From assembly GCF_001293565.1 (NCBI RefSeq), contig NZ_JXMU01000003.1, forward strand, positions 1 to 64,000: 64,000 bases of DNA. Direction: 5' to 3'. Below the pieces are notes generated by a model. The model worked only from the letters and a program-made list of their open reading frames with translations. It was not told the DNA's origin and did not search any database. Shown here in pieces: positions 28,035 to 35,836 of the stretch. The first letter of the stretch is position 1; the number at the start of each line of letters is the position of its first letter. The translations under genes and the position numbers were made by a program. This DNA is from Ahrensia marina (GTDB taxonomy: Bacteria > Pseudomonadota > Alphaproteobacteria > Rhizobiales > Rhizobiaceae).

Positions 28035-28505
28035 ATGCGCAAAACCAAGGCAATAAAACAAAGCAATTATCTCAGCGACTTTTTACCGTCTGCGACTTCT
28101 AATCGATGCTTAGAAGAGCAGGCCTATATGCCCGTTTGTGTCTGCAGACACACTGCAAGTGCGGATTTACATATGGAAATATGTGATGGGCTGATCGATA
28201 TGATGGCAGCGCTATTTAATGTCTCAGGTCGGCAGTTGCGCTCGCCCAAACGCGACAGCAAAGACGTTGCCCGCGTGCGGCAAATAGGAATGTATATTGC
28301 CCGGGTCACACTGTGTCTAAACATTCGTTTAATTGCCGACGGTTTTGCGCGCGATAAGAGCACTGTGACGCATGCCTGTCATCTTATCGAAGATCTGCGC
28401 GACGATGAAGAGTTCGACATCATTATAACGCGCGTGGAAGCCGTGGTGAGCGCCGCATTTAAACATGCATTATCAGCAAAGGTTGGTGATAATGACTACA
28501 AATAA
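28035..28505 (+). CDS. DnaA domain-IV-like DNA-binding protein
   Basis: 156 residues from ATG 28035, which has GGAGGG five bases upstream. Residues about 45-135 match only the C-terminal DNA-binding domain IV of the replication initiator DnaA: RQIGMYIARVTLCLNIRLIADGF, then ARDKSTVTHACHLIEDL, the counterpart of the DnaA signature that contacts DnaA boxes. The AAA+ ATPase domain is absent, so it cannot act as an initiator itself; it could bind or mask DnaA boxes. The stop overlaps the next gene by 14 bases. A Cys-rich patch (VCVCRH) precedes the domain. Confidence 0.82.
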   Translation: MRKTKAIKQSNYLSDFLPSATSNRCLEEQAYMPVCVCRHTASADLHMEICDGLIDMMAALFNVSGRQLRSPKRDSKDVARVRQIGMYIARVTLCLNIRLIADGFARDKSTVTHACHLIEDLRDDEEFDIIITRVEAVVSAAFKHALSAKVGDNDYK

Positions 28506-29310
28506 ACAATCATTAGATCAAAAACGTAGTCTGCGATTGTTGTCGATGCTGGCAAAACAGCCGGCGACTTTAGAGCCCAGTGCAAATGAGGATAGCTGCT
28601 TTCTCCATCTCAACGGATTAAGGCGTGTAAAATGCGATCGGAAAATGATCGGAGCGTGGATCGCCAGCGAATTGATTGCCGTGCGCGACTCGAACGGTGC
28701 GCAGGAAATTTTCATCACAGCGCTCGGACGAAAGCACGTTACCCGAAAACGGGAAGGCGACTTTGCTGCTCAACATAATGAGATGCAAACAGATCAGATA
28801 AGCCTTGGTGATTGCCTCCAAACAGTCAGGCGCAATATCAACGAGTCGCCGCTGTCTGCTCTATATAGAGCGTATGGCACGGGTAAGAAAAGCTGGCTTA
28901 GTTCAGGGGAATTTGATGCCGGTGAACGTCTACGTATGGATTTTGAATATGCGCAGATGGGGCCTAAAATTACAGCTTCGTGGGATCCGACATCTCATCT
29001 TAATGGCGGGAAAGGAGGGCGCAGGCCAGCCGCAAACCACTCCGAACGGACAATGGGTGCACGTGCTCGCATACAGCGCGCAATCGACGCTGTCGGGCCT
29101 GAACTATCAGGCGTGCTGCTCGATGTGTGTTGTTTTCTAAAAGGGATGGAAGATGTTGAAAGAGAAAGGCAATGGCCGCGGCGGTCTGCCAAACTGATGT
29201 TAAAGGTCGCTCTTTCTATGCTGGAGCGTCACTATCATCCACCGGCAACCGGTGCATATTCAGCAAAAATACGGCATTGGGGTCACGCTGATTTCAGGCC
29301 GGAAATGTAA
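28492..29310 (+). CDS. DUF6456 domain protein
   Basis: 272 residues from ATG 28492, overlapping the preceding DnaA-like gene. The N-terminal part looks like a winged-helix reading head (LLSMLAKQPA, GAWIASELIAV). The C-terminal DUF6456 region has SPLSALYRA, DAGERLRMDFEYAQM-GP, RVGPELSGVLLDVCCFLKG-like (here AVGPELSGVLLDVCCFLKG) and WPRRSAKLMLKVALSMLERHY. The family is common in Rhizobiales and uncharacterised; the arrangement suggests a phage-derived transcription regulator (inference). It ends before a hairpin at 29319. Confidence 0.8.
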   Translation: MTTNKQSLDQKRSLRLLSMLAKQPATLEPSANEDSCFLHLNGLRRVKCDRKMIGAWIASELIAVRDSNGAQEIFITALGRKHVTRKREGDFAAQHNEMQTDQISLGDCLQTVRRNINESPLSALYRAYGTGKKSWLSSGEFDAGERLRMDFEYAQMGPKITASWDPTSHLNGGKGGRRPAANHSERTMGARARIQRAIDAVGPELSGVLLDVCCFLKGMEDVERERQWPRRSAKLMLKVALSMLERHYHPPATGAYSAKIRHWGHADFRPEM

Positions 29311-29318
29311 ATTTCAAA

Positions 29319-29341
29319 GCGCAGCATTGCTCATGCTGCGC
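29319..29341. terminator. Hairpin between DUF6456 and sufE genes
   Basis: GCGCAGCAT and ATGCTGCGC form a 9-bp stem with a five-base loop between convergent genes. Flanks are short A/T runs (TTTCAAA and AATTTA), so it is a moderate bidirectional terminator. Confidence 0.6.
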
Positions 29342-29378
29342 AATTTATGGCAACCAGATCACCTAAAGACCAAATATA

Positions 29379-29801
29379 TCAATTAACGGTCGCAGTTTTC
29401 GCATCCAGCTTCATGCGCTCGATCATTGCACGCAAACCATTCGAACGTTGTGGTGATAGATGGCTATCGAGACCAAGATTCTGCAACAGATTTTCTGCAT
29501 CAAACGCGATGATTTCATCCGCTTTTCGTCCGGACAAGGCGGCAATCATAATGGCGACAAGGCCGCGCACGATATGTGCGTCCGAAGTTCCTTCAAAATG
29601 GAGAATTTTCGGGTCTGCATCTGAAACAGATGTCGCAAGCCAGACCTGGCTGACACACCCGTTGACTTTGTTTTCGGGCGTGCACTTTGCTTCATCAAGC
29701 TCCGGCAAAGCTTTTCCAAGCTCAATCACATAGCGATATTTGTCTTCCCAATCATCAAGGAACTCAAAGTCGTCAAGAATGGTTTTGATGTCGTTGGCCA
29801 T
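29379..29801 (-). CDS. sufE: SufE family cysteine desulfuration protein
   Basis: 140 residues. It accepts sulfane sulfur from the cysteine desulfurase SufS and passes it to the SufBCD scaffold for Fe-S cluster assembly. The acceptor Cys49 is in VNGCVSQVWL. The N-terminal LDDWEDKYRYVIELGK helix and the C-terminal SPQRSNGLRAMIERM are typical. No other suf genes are adjacent. Confidence 0.93.
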   Translation of the reverse strand: MANDIKTILDDFEFLDDWEDKYRYVIELGKALPELDEAKCTPENKVNGCVSQVWLATSVSDADPKILHFEGTSDAHIVRGLVAIMIAALSGRKADEIIAFDAENLLQNLGLDSHLSPQRSNGLRAMIERMKLDAKTATVN

Positions 29802-29896
29802 AGTGCCCCGCTATTATCACTGTTAGCGTTTACATAGGCCTGCATCGGCGAGGCAGCAACCCACAGCCAAGCCGAAAAAATATATTCTGCGTTACG

Positions 29897-30253
29897 TTAT
29901 TGCACGCTGCCGGTTATGACCTGATCAGCTTCAGCCCGGCGCTTCTCACGGTGGTTTTCAATCATACCGGCAACAATATGTGCGCCATGTTTTGCGCGTT
30001 CCAATGTGGCCACCACAATGCGTTGACCTGTTTCACACACATACGGATCACGGCTGCAGATCGATTTCACATCACTTGCAACGCTTGCCGCCAATTGTAG
30101 AGCTTCAACGGATTTGAAGCTTGCTGTTTCAGGCGCTACAGCCGCTTCTGTTTCTTCAACGGCTGTTTCAGCGGGCAGTTCGGCAAAGCTCGGCAGTATC
30201 GCGAGAGCCAAAAAGCTGTAAAACATAAGTTTGAATATAAATCGCATTGTCAC
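29897..30253 (-). CDS. DUF5330 family exported small protein
   Basis: 118 residues. An N-terminal hydrophobic signal or anchor (MRFIFKLMFYSFLALAILPSF) precedes a Pro/Glu/Ala linker. The conserved DUF5330 core follows: VASDVKSICSRDPYVCETGQ with two cysteines that could form a disulfide. It is restricted to Rhizobiales and its function is unknown. It is divergent from the histidine kinase gene across a 315-base gap. Confidence 0.8.
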   Translation of the reverse strand: MTMRFIFKLMFYSFLALAILPSFAELPAETAVEETEAAVAPETASFKSVEALQLAASVASDVKSICSRDPYVCETGQRIVVATLERAKHGAHIVAGMIENHREKRRAEADQVITGSVQ

Positions 30254-30568
30254 ATCCTGTATGGCGTAAAAGCCGTTCCCGCAGAAGTGATCTCATATGC
30301 ATCTGAAATTTTGTTCAGTTTTGGCACTGCAAATTGAACAAAATATAATTCAAATTTTATCTACCGGTAATTCATCTATGTTTTTTGAGGCTTTGCGGGC
30401 ATTAAGCGCCTGTTTACCATGTTTGTAAAACCAAACGATTTTGAGCAAAATTCGCTTCATTCTTACTCCGAACGCATCTGAATTTATGCATTCGTTAAAG
30501 CCTCAAGGTCAAAATGGAACACGTTAGCGATTGCTAGTTTTGTTTATTTAGTACCGAGTATCTCAGCA
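30254..30568. promoter_or_regulatory. Divergent control region with a long dyad
   Basis: 315 bases without a gene between the DUF5330 start (minus) and the histidine kinase start (plus). Its main content is the dyad at 30308-30344. A GGAAC at 30516-30520 is followed 18 bases later by TT, an incomplete EcfG match. No RNA gene is recognised. Confidence 0.5.
30308..30344. repeat. 14-bp imperfect dyad (operator or RNA hairpin)
   Basis: ATTTTGTTCA (30308-30317) and TGAACAAAAT (30335-30344) are perfect inverted arms. The symmetry continues inward as GTTT/AAAT with one G-U pair, giving a 14-bp stem and a nine-base loop. No T-tract follows on either strand, so it is not a standard terminator. Confidence 0.55.
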
Positions 30569-32182
30569 TTGTCATACATCAGTGAATTTTATCAATCAGC
30601 CAAAGATGTCGCCAAGCGCGCAATTTGTGGACTGCCAGCGCAGTCGGCTGATGAGCAAAAGCAGGCTGACTTGTGTGCAGAAGTGACCTTACGCCTCGGT
30701 GCGTTGGGCTTTGGCGCGGCCACTGGCGGAATAAGTTTAATTGCCATGCAGGCAGATACTCCCGTATTGGCCACGGCCAGTTTTGCATTGGCAACCAGCA
30801 GTATTCTTGGTTTGGCAGCGCTTAAGCGTAAATTCTCACCGCAGCTTACATTTCTTGCCAATAGTGCGGTCTGGCTTGCCGCTATCGGCTTTATCGCCAA
30901 TGCTCACCCGTCAGTGGCGGCAGTGATGCTCGCAGCGCTGGGTGGCAGTTTCTATAAGCTCGATGTTTTGGGCCTTCAAAAGCCGGTGCTTGATTCGCAC
31001 AGCGATATAGAAACCGCCGAAACGGAAGATGTTAGTTGCGCTCCTTGCCTGAATATGAAAGGCGAGGCTATTCACGATTTCTGTATTGGAGAGCTCTCCA
31101 TTGGGGCAGGGCAACAACTTTCCGACCGGCTTCATCTGACGGATCGTGTCAGTTTTTTGCGCGCGCTTTCCGAGATGCGCTCAGTTGTGAAATCACATGT
31201 TGAGCTGTCCGTTCGTGTTAATTTATGCGCTGAGAACCAAGTTCCCCGCTATGAGGCAATGCAATTAGTATTGCGGCAAGAGGGCGCTCATATTGCGCTT
31301 TCCACAGGCGAGGAAACCGCAAAGCAGGAAGTTATCCCGACAGAGGCGGAGACTGTTCCAAAAGATCATGATAACAATCGTTTTCTGACAATTGTAAGTC
31401 ATGAATTGCGCACACCGCTCAATGCGATCATCGGGTTTTCTGATGTTCTTCGCAATGATATCGGCCGCAAGCTTCCGCAAGATACACGCGATGAATATAC
31501 AAACTTGATCCACGGCGCAGGTACGCATCTGTTGTCGCTGGTCAATACAATTCTGGATGTCTCTAAGCTTGATTCCGGTGCTTACGAAATTCACCGTGAC
31601 GAGTTTGCATTTGACGCTACAGCACGTGACTGCATTGCGATGCTTTCAGGACAGGCGAAAACCAAAAATGTGAAAATCAATGACCGCATTGGCGCTGAAC
31701 TGACACATGTGAATGGCGATCGCCGCGCCATCAAACAGATACTGATCAACCTGCTTTCAAATGCGATAAAATATACGCATGAAGGTGGGTTCGTGACCGT
31801 TGATGCGCATCAGGACAAAAAGGGCTTCTGGTTTGAGGTTTCAGATACCGGCATTGGTATGGAAGCGCACGAACTGAAAAAAATTGGCAAGCCATTCGCG
31901 CAAGTGGACAATAGCACAACGCGCAACAGTGAAGGCACAGGGCTCGGTCTTGTTCTTGTAAAGGGGCTTGTCGACCTGCATGGCGGAAAGATGTCCATAT
32001 CCAGTAAACGGGATGTCGGTACGAGAATTGCTATCCATATTCCGGATCAAAAAACGGCGCAGAGCAACCCTGAGCAAAATGACACGCTTAATCAGCTCAA
32101 AGATATGCTGCCGCATGTCAGACTGAATACATCACACGTAGATAACAAGGAGATCAGCCATGGCGAACGCAAGGTTGGATGA
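30569..32182 (+). CDS. Membrane sensor histidine kinase (DivJ/PleC-like)
   Basis: 537 residues from TTG 30569, the only usable start in the frame. Four membrane helices span about 45-135. A Cys-containing linker domain leads to the kinase core: H-box FLTIVSHELRTPLNAIIGFSDVL (about 271-293), N-box INLLSNAIKYTHEGG, G1 DTGIGM and G2 GTGLGLVLVKGL. This H-box is that of the PleC/DivJ/PdhS group that controls DivK and cell-cycle signalling in Alphaproteobacteria, but no response regulator is adjacent, so assignment as DivJ is inference. Its end overlaps the next gene by 23 bases. Confidence 0.85.
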   Translation: MSYISEFYQSAKDVAKRAICGLPAQSADEQKQADLCAEVTLRLGALGFGAATGGISLIAMQADTPVLATASFALATSSILGLAALKRKFSPQLTFLANSAVWLAAIGFIANAHPSVAAVMLAALGGSFYKLDVLGLQKPVLDSHSDIETAETEDVSCAPCLNMKGEAIHDFCIGELSIGAGQQLSDRLHLTDRVSFLRALSEMRSVVKSHVELSVRVNLCAENQVPRYEAMQLVLRQEGAHIALSTGEETAKQEVIPTEAETVPKDHDNNRFLTIVSHELRTPLNAIIGFSDVLRNDIGRKLPQDTRDEYTNLIHGAGTHLLSLVNTILDVSKLDSGAYEIHRDEFAFDATARDCIAMLSGQAKTKNVKINDRIGAELTHVNGDRRAIKQILINLLSNAIKYTHEGGFVTVDAHQDKKGFWFEVSDTGIGMEAHELKKIGKPFAQVDNSTTRNSEGTGLGLVLVKGLVDLHGGKMSISSKRDVGTRIAIHIPDQKTAQSNPEQNDTLNQLKDMLPHVRLNTSHVDNKEISHGERKVG

Positions 32183-33092
32183 TCAATTTGATGATGAACC
32201 CTATGGTTTGTTCGATGCGTTGTCGGCACGTTACGGTCACTTAATCAGTAAACCGTCGAATATTGCATGGACAGTTGGCGCAGTTGTGACCGTTGGCTTT
32301 GTATTTTCAAACGCACTGTTTTTTCAAAACGGTAAGCACCCTGCGGCAATGTTTGAAACGCGGACGGAAAACCGTAACGCTAGTCTAAAGGCAGACGAAC
32401 TTGACCTGCCTGTTGTTTCGAGCGAGCCGAAAAAAGAAGTAACGCGTATCGTATATGATACCGATACTGAAACACGTACTCAGTCGCTACCAAAACCGTT
32501 ACCGACAGTCACACCGCGGCCGCAAATTACATCTCCAGCGGAAGATGATGTTTCGTCAGTTGAGGTTGAAGATAACGGCAAGAATGCGTTGAAAGAACTT
32601 CAGACACTATTGGCTGAGCTTGGCTATTATGACGGTGATCTCGATGGTTTAACGGGGCCTAAAACACGTGCCGCTATTGAAAAATACAAAGCAAATGTTG
32701 GTCTAAAAGGCATAAGCCTTAGCTATGACGAATTGGCATTGAGCGCACGCAATAATCTTATTGTGACGGCAGCAGTACCAAAAGCGCGCCCTGAGATTAA
32801 AGCGTCTGAAATTACTGCAACGGCCAAGCCTGAACCGAAAGATGAGGTCGCAGCATATATTCCACCGGCACCCAAGCCGCAGCAGGTTACTGCATTAAAA
32901 TCCAATACAGTTGCCAAGGTTCAAGCCGGGCTACGGGCCTTTGGCAATGAAACTGTGTCAGTTGACGGTGTTCTTGGATCAAATACACAAAACGCGATCA
33001 AAGAATTTCAGAGCCTGTTCCGTTTACCTGCCACTGGCAAAATTGATGAGCAGCTTGTGGCAAAAATGACGGCTGTTGGCCTGATAAACTAG
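32160..33092 (+). CDS. Membrane-anchored protein with two peptidoglycan-binding domains
   Basis: 310 residues. One membrane helix at about 37-55 (AWTVGAVVTVGFVFSNALFF). A Pro/Thr-rich linker leads to two PG_binding_1 domains: the first with LQTLLAELGYYDGDLDGLTGPKTRAAIEKYK (about 146-176) and the second with VQAGLRAF, DGVLGSNTQNAIKEFQ (about 255-290). It probably binds the cell wall from the inner membrane. ATG 32160 has AAGGAG inside the kinase gene, so expression is coupled to the sensor. Confidence 0.87.
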   Translation: MANARLDDQFDDEPYGLFDALSARYGHLISKPSNIAWTVGAVVTVGFVFSNALFFQNGKHPAAMFETRTENRNASLKADELDLPVVSSEPKKEVTRIVYDTDTETRTQSLPKPLPTVTPRPQITSPAEDDVSSVEVEDNGKNALKELQTLLAELGYYDGDLDGLTGPKTRAAIEKYKANVGLKGISLSYDELALSARNNLIVTAAVPKARPEIKASEITATAKPEPKDEVAAYIPPAPKPQQVTALKSNTVAKVQAGLRAFGNETVSVDGVLGSNTQNAIKEFQSLFRLPATGKIDEQLVAKMTAVGLIN

Positions 33093-33097
33093 AATTT

Positions 33098-33454
33098 ATG
33101 GCACGTCTTGCATCCTCAATAGTCGTTGCAGCGATTACCAGAATGGCATCGCTGCACAATGGTGCTGCCTATATAAGGCGTCGCGGGACCGAAGGTGCAG
33201 GTGCAATATTTATTACTTTGTACGATGCTGAAACACGAAGCTATGCTCTTTATGAGCCAGTGCCTCAATCAATTGCCTCAGACGAAGAAATTGATCGTGA
33301 TTCTCGTGCTTTTTCTCTTTTGGAGGAAGGGAAAACAGATATGGATTTAAATGACCGCTTTACGCGCGAAGAGCGCTTTGATCCTGATTTCTGGGTTGTC
33401 GACATCGAGGGCGTATCTGCAGAAATCTTAAAGGAAACTATTTTGATCGTTTAG
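33098..33454 (+). CDS. DUF1491 family protein
   Basis: 118 residues, cytoplasmic. The typical features are the RRGTEGAGAIFI segment, LYEPVPQS, and the end ERFDPDFWVVDIE. Unknown function; in rhizobia it usually follows a peptidoglycan-binding protein gene as here. It starts five bases after that gene and its last four bases overlap the convergent DUF2336 gene. Confidence 0.85.
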   Translation: MARLASSIVVAAITRMASLHNGAAYIRRRGTEGAGAIFITLYDAETRSYALYEPVPQSIASDEEIDRDSRAFSLLEEGKTDMDLNDRFTREERFDPDFWVVDIEGVSAEILKETILIV

Positions 33455-34305
33455 CTTGCTGCTTTTCGAACACTGTTTGTTGTCGTTTGATTTGCAGCGC
33501 GGCTGTAGATTTCCTGCGCTCTTAGATCATCCTTTTGCCAAGACTTGACGGTCGCCACTGAGGTTGAAAAATCAAGACTTTCATATGTCTGGATAAATTG
33601 CTCGCGGATGTCGTCTTTCAAAGATCTTCCATGAGCCAATCTCTTGAATACCTGCCAGGCGGTTTCTGTAGACAGACGCAAATAATGCAACGCCACAGGC
33701 AGGTTTCTGGAGGTAAAATCGCTGCATAGATTACGCACGCTAACAAATTCCAGCGAAAGATTGTCTACAAGCGCGGTGTGAATGAAAGCGACATCGTCTT
33801 CATTGGTCAGCTTGAGTAGTTCAGCGTCCAGATCAACATTGATCCGATTAAGCCGTATATTCGGATAGTTAGAAGGTTTGCTAAGGCTTGACTGCACAGG
33901 CTTTTGCCGCAGCTCAAGCGCACGATCGACACGGCTATCATTAAGATCGCGAAGGTGGGAGGCAAGAACATGATCAACGTTAGTGCGCCGTGCGATGATA
34001 CGCGCATAAGTCAGCCCTTTTGAATTGATAATACCAATCAGGTCTTCTGTGTTCAAAATTCGGGACGCTAAAAGAAGAGGGTGGCAGATAGTTGTAGCTC
34101 GTTTGCACAGCTCTAATATCAGGTCTTTGGGGGCATGATCATTGGATGCCAGAAGGCTGCAAACCGTCTTAAGGTCATCTGGAGACAAACGGCTCTGGTA
34201 TGCCAAAAGGAGATCTTGCAACTGCGCTTTTTGACTGGCGTTTGGACGTTGTTGTGCGCAAAAGTCACGGGTAAATGTTATGACGTGGCTATGCAAAATG
34301 CCCAT
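33451..34305 (-). CDS. DUF2336 family helical-repeat protein
   Basis: 284 residues, all helical, no signal or membrane segment. Repeats such as LCKRATTICHPLLLASRIL and GLTYARIIARRTNVDHVLASHL are the HEAT-like pattern of DUF2336, a family abundant in Alphaproteobacteria and of unknown function. ATG start. The tail-to-tail overlap with DUF1491 is four bases, leaving no room for a conventional terminator. Confidence 0.75.
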   Translation of the reverse strand: MGILHSHVITFTRDFCAQQRPNASQKAQLQDLLLAYQSRLSPDDLKTVCSLLASNDHAPKDLILELCKRATTICHPLLLASRILNTEDLIGIINSKGLTYARIIARRTNVDHVLASHLRDLNDSRVDRALELRQKPVQSSLSKPSNYPNIRLNRINVDLDAELLKLTNEDDVAFIHTALVDNLSLEFVSVRNLCSDFTSRNLPVALHYLRLSTETAWQVFKRLAHGRSLKDDIREQFIQTYESLDFSTSVATVKSWQKDDLRAQEIYSRAANQTTTNSVRKAAS

Positions 34306-34355
34306 ACTCTTTACTCATTTGCCATTACTTACGTAGGGAAAATAGGTTAAAATTG

Positions 34356-34371
34356 TTAGTATTGCGTTAAC
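34356..34371. promoter_or_regulatory. Possible CtrA-type site
   Basis: TTAG, seven bases, TTAAC matches the CtrA consensus TTAA-N7-TTAAC except for one base. It lies between the divergent starts at 34305 (DUF2336) and 34423 (small basic protein). Confidence 0.25.
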
Positions 34372-34422
34372 TATCCGTTGGCTAAGCTCAACCATGTCGC
34401 AACTCCAACGATGGAGGCTCCC

Positions 34423-34620
34423 ATGAGCAGTATTGTTGCGTTTAAAGAGTTCGAGTCACTTAGATTATCGCGTCAGACCCCGAGTGTAGAGCAGGGGAAT
34501 GCAAAAATTCTATTGTTTACCGGCGTTCGATATGAACGAACGGAAGCGGCACTTCCACGGCTGGATGATCCGTCTTTGGGCCGGTCACGTGCTACAAAAA
34601 GAAAGCGTCGGCCTTTCTGA
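34423..34620 (+). CDS. Small basic conserved protein
   Basis: 65 residues from ATG 34423, which has GGAGG five bases upstream. The centre GNAKILLFTGVRYER is a recognisable conserved block of short rhizobial hypothetical proteins, and the tail is strongly basic (RATKRKRRP). No zinc or membrane motif. It may bind nucleic acid, judging only from charge. A longer frame from 34378 lacks an RBS. Confidence 0.7.
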   Translation: MSSIVAFKEFESLRLSRQTPSVEQGNAKILLFTGVRYERTEAALPRLDDPSLGRSRATKRKRRPF

Positions 34621-34631
34621 AAATACTATCT

Positions 34632-35180
34632 TTATATGTCCAGTAATTCACACTCGAATGTACTTAGATAACTATCGACAACAGGCTTCCAGCTCTTGTC
34701 CGGTGAAAAAACACGCAACAGCAAGAAACCTTCATCAGAATCTGTTGGTGCGATAATAGCTTCAGAAATCTCTTCAGGCGTATTTTCCCGTACATATCGA
34801 AGTTGCTGTTTATTCGCGATCACGAGATCGACGTTCGGACTGTCCGCAATTCGGTCATTGGCACTGAAAAACACCGTGCCGGATGCATCATATACAGACA
34901 GTGACCAGTAAAGTGCTTGGCCCGAAGCACTAAATCTCGCGGCGCCTTCAGACAAATCATAACGGCATAATGCTGTTTCAAAAAGTGGATCCAAACGCGG
35001 GTTTCGCTGTTTGGTAACCGCATTTTTATCAAGAATTACAGTCTCATAGGGTGGGGCAATATCGCGAATATAGGCAGAGCTGCTATTGGCTGATACCCAC
35101 GGCAACATCAGTATAACCGCCAAATGCACAATCGCGGCACCAACCAGACCGATCAAAATAGCCAGCAGGAGCCTACTCAT
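34632..35180 (-). CDS. DUF1254 family membrane-anchored protein
   Basis: 182 residues. N-terminal membrane anchor (about 3-27) followed by a beta-rich extracytoplasmic domain with FETALCRYDL, YWSLSVYDASGTVFFSANDR and GFLLLRVFSP. It forms an overlapping pair (eight bases) with the DUF1214 gene upstream on the same strand, the usual rhizobial arrangement. The two domains are fused in larger secreted proteins elsewhere, so they probably act as one unit. Function unknown. Confidence 0.8.
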   Translation of the reverse strand: MSRLLLAILIGLVGAAIVHLAVILMLPWVSANSSSAYIRDIAPPYETVILDKNAVTKQRNPRLDPLFETALCRYDLSEGAARFSASGQALYWSLSVYDASGTVFFSANDRIADSPNVDLVIANKQQLRYVRENTPEEISEAIIAPTDSDEGFLLLRVFSPDKSWKPVVDSYLSTFECELLDI

Positions 35181-35760
35181 CGTTGCAGCCTATCTTTTGT
35201 ATGGCCGGCATCTTTATCTCGCTGACACCGGTCGTGCTCGCCACACTGGTATCATAAAGCGATAGGATAAAACGACGCTCGCCGCTTCCGGTTTGTGGTA
35301 GCCAGTTTCCATCAGTTATCGTTTTAGAGATTGTAATTTCGAAATCACCTTTGGCATTACGTAAAGTATTGCCGGAATGAAGGCTACTCACGACACCGTT
35401 TTGAGCAAAAATAGGCATCAGATCTTTATCTGCGATCCTCAATGTCCAGGCGCGGGCTGCTGGTGTTTTGCCTTTTATTATATAGTCGCAAGCGGCATTG
35501 ATTGCTTCTCCGCCATCATCATGTGCGGCAATAAAAACCAGTCCTTCTGCACTGCCCAGCGCAATTTCGCCTGTTCGCGCCGCATGTGCTTTGGCGTAAG
35601 GGTCCGCGTCGGGCGTTCCCGTTTGGGGATGCGAAACCCAAGCGCCATATTCAAGAGCGCCAAACCCTGCAAATTCGCGGGTTATACGCTCTGCAGAATA
35701 TATGCCGCCAACAACAGCAATAGCGAGCGCGATGACAATGGGTATCAGTTGTTTAAACAT
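35173..35760 (-). CDS. DUF1214 family membrane-anchored protein
   Basis: 195 residues. N-terminal anchor (about 4-22), then GALEYGAWVSHPQTGTPDADPYAKAHAARTGEI, the family signature, and a C-terminal SISK-like beta-rich half with WLPQTGSGERRFILSLYDT. First gene of the DUF1214/DUF1254 pair. Function unknown; the domain occurs in proteins acting at the cell surface. Confidence 0.82.
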   Translation of the reverse strand: MFKQLIPIVIALAIAVVGGIYSAERITREFAGFGALEYGAWVSHPQTGTPDADPYAKAHAARTGEIALGSAEGLVFIAAHDDGGEAINAACDYIIKGKTPAARAWTLRIADKDLMPIFAQNGVVSSLHSGNTLRNAKGDFEITISKTITDGNWLPQTGSGERRFILSLYDTSVASTTGVSEIKMPAIQKIGCNDE

Positions 35761-35836
35761 GTTTCAGGTCGTAGCCAATCAATGCCAGTATTGAAAGCGT
35801 TCTTGAGAAGCTTAAGCATATGGCCTCGTTTCAACA

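Noticed and set aside
30389-30405. CtrA box upstream of the histidine kinase gene
   Set aside because: TTAA is followed after seven bases by TTTA and not TTAA, so the second half-site is imperfect.
30516-30540. EcfG promoter upstream of the histidine kinase gene
   Set aside because: GGAAC-N16-GTTT keeps only the final TT of the -10 element; too weak without conservation data.
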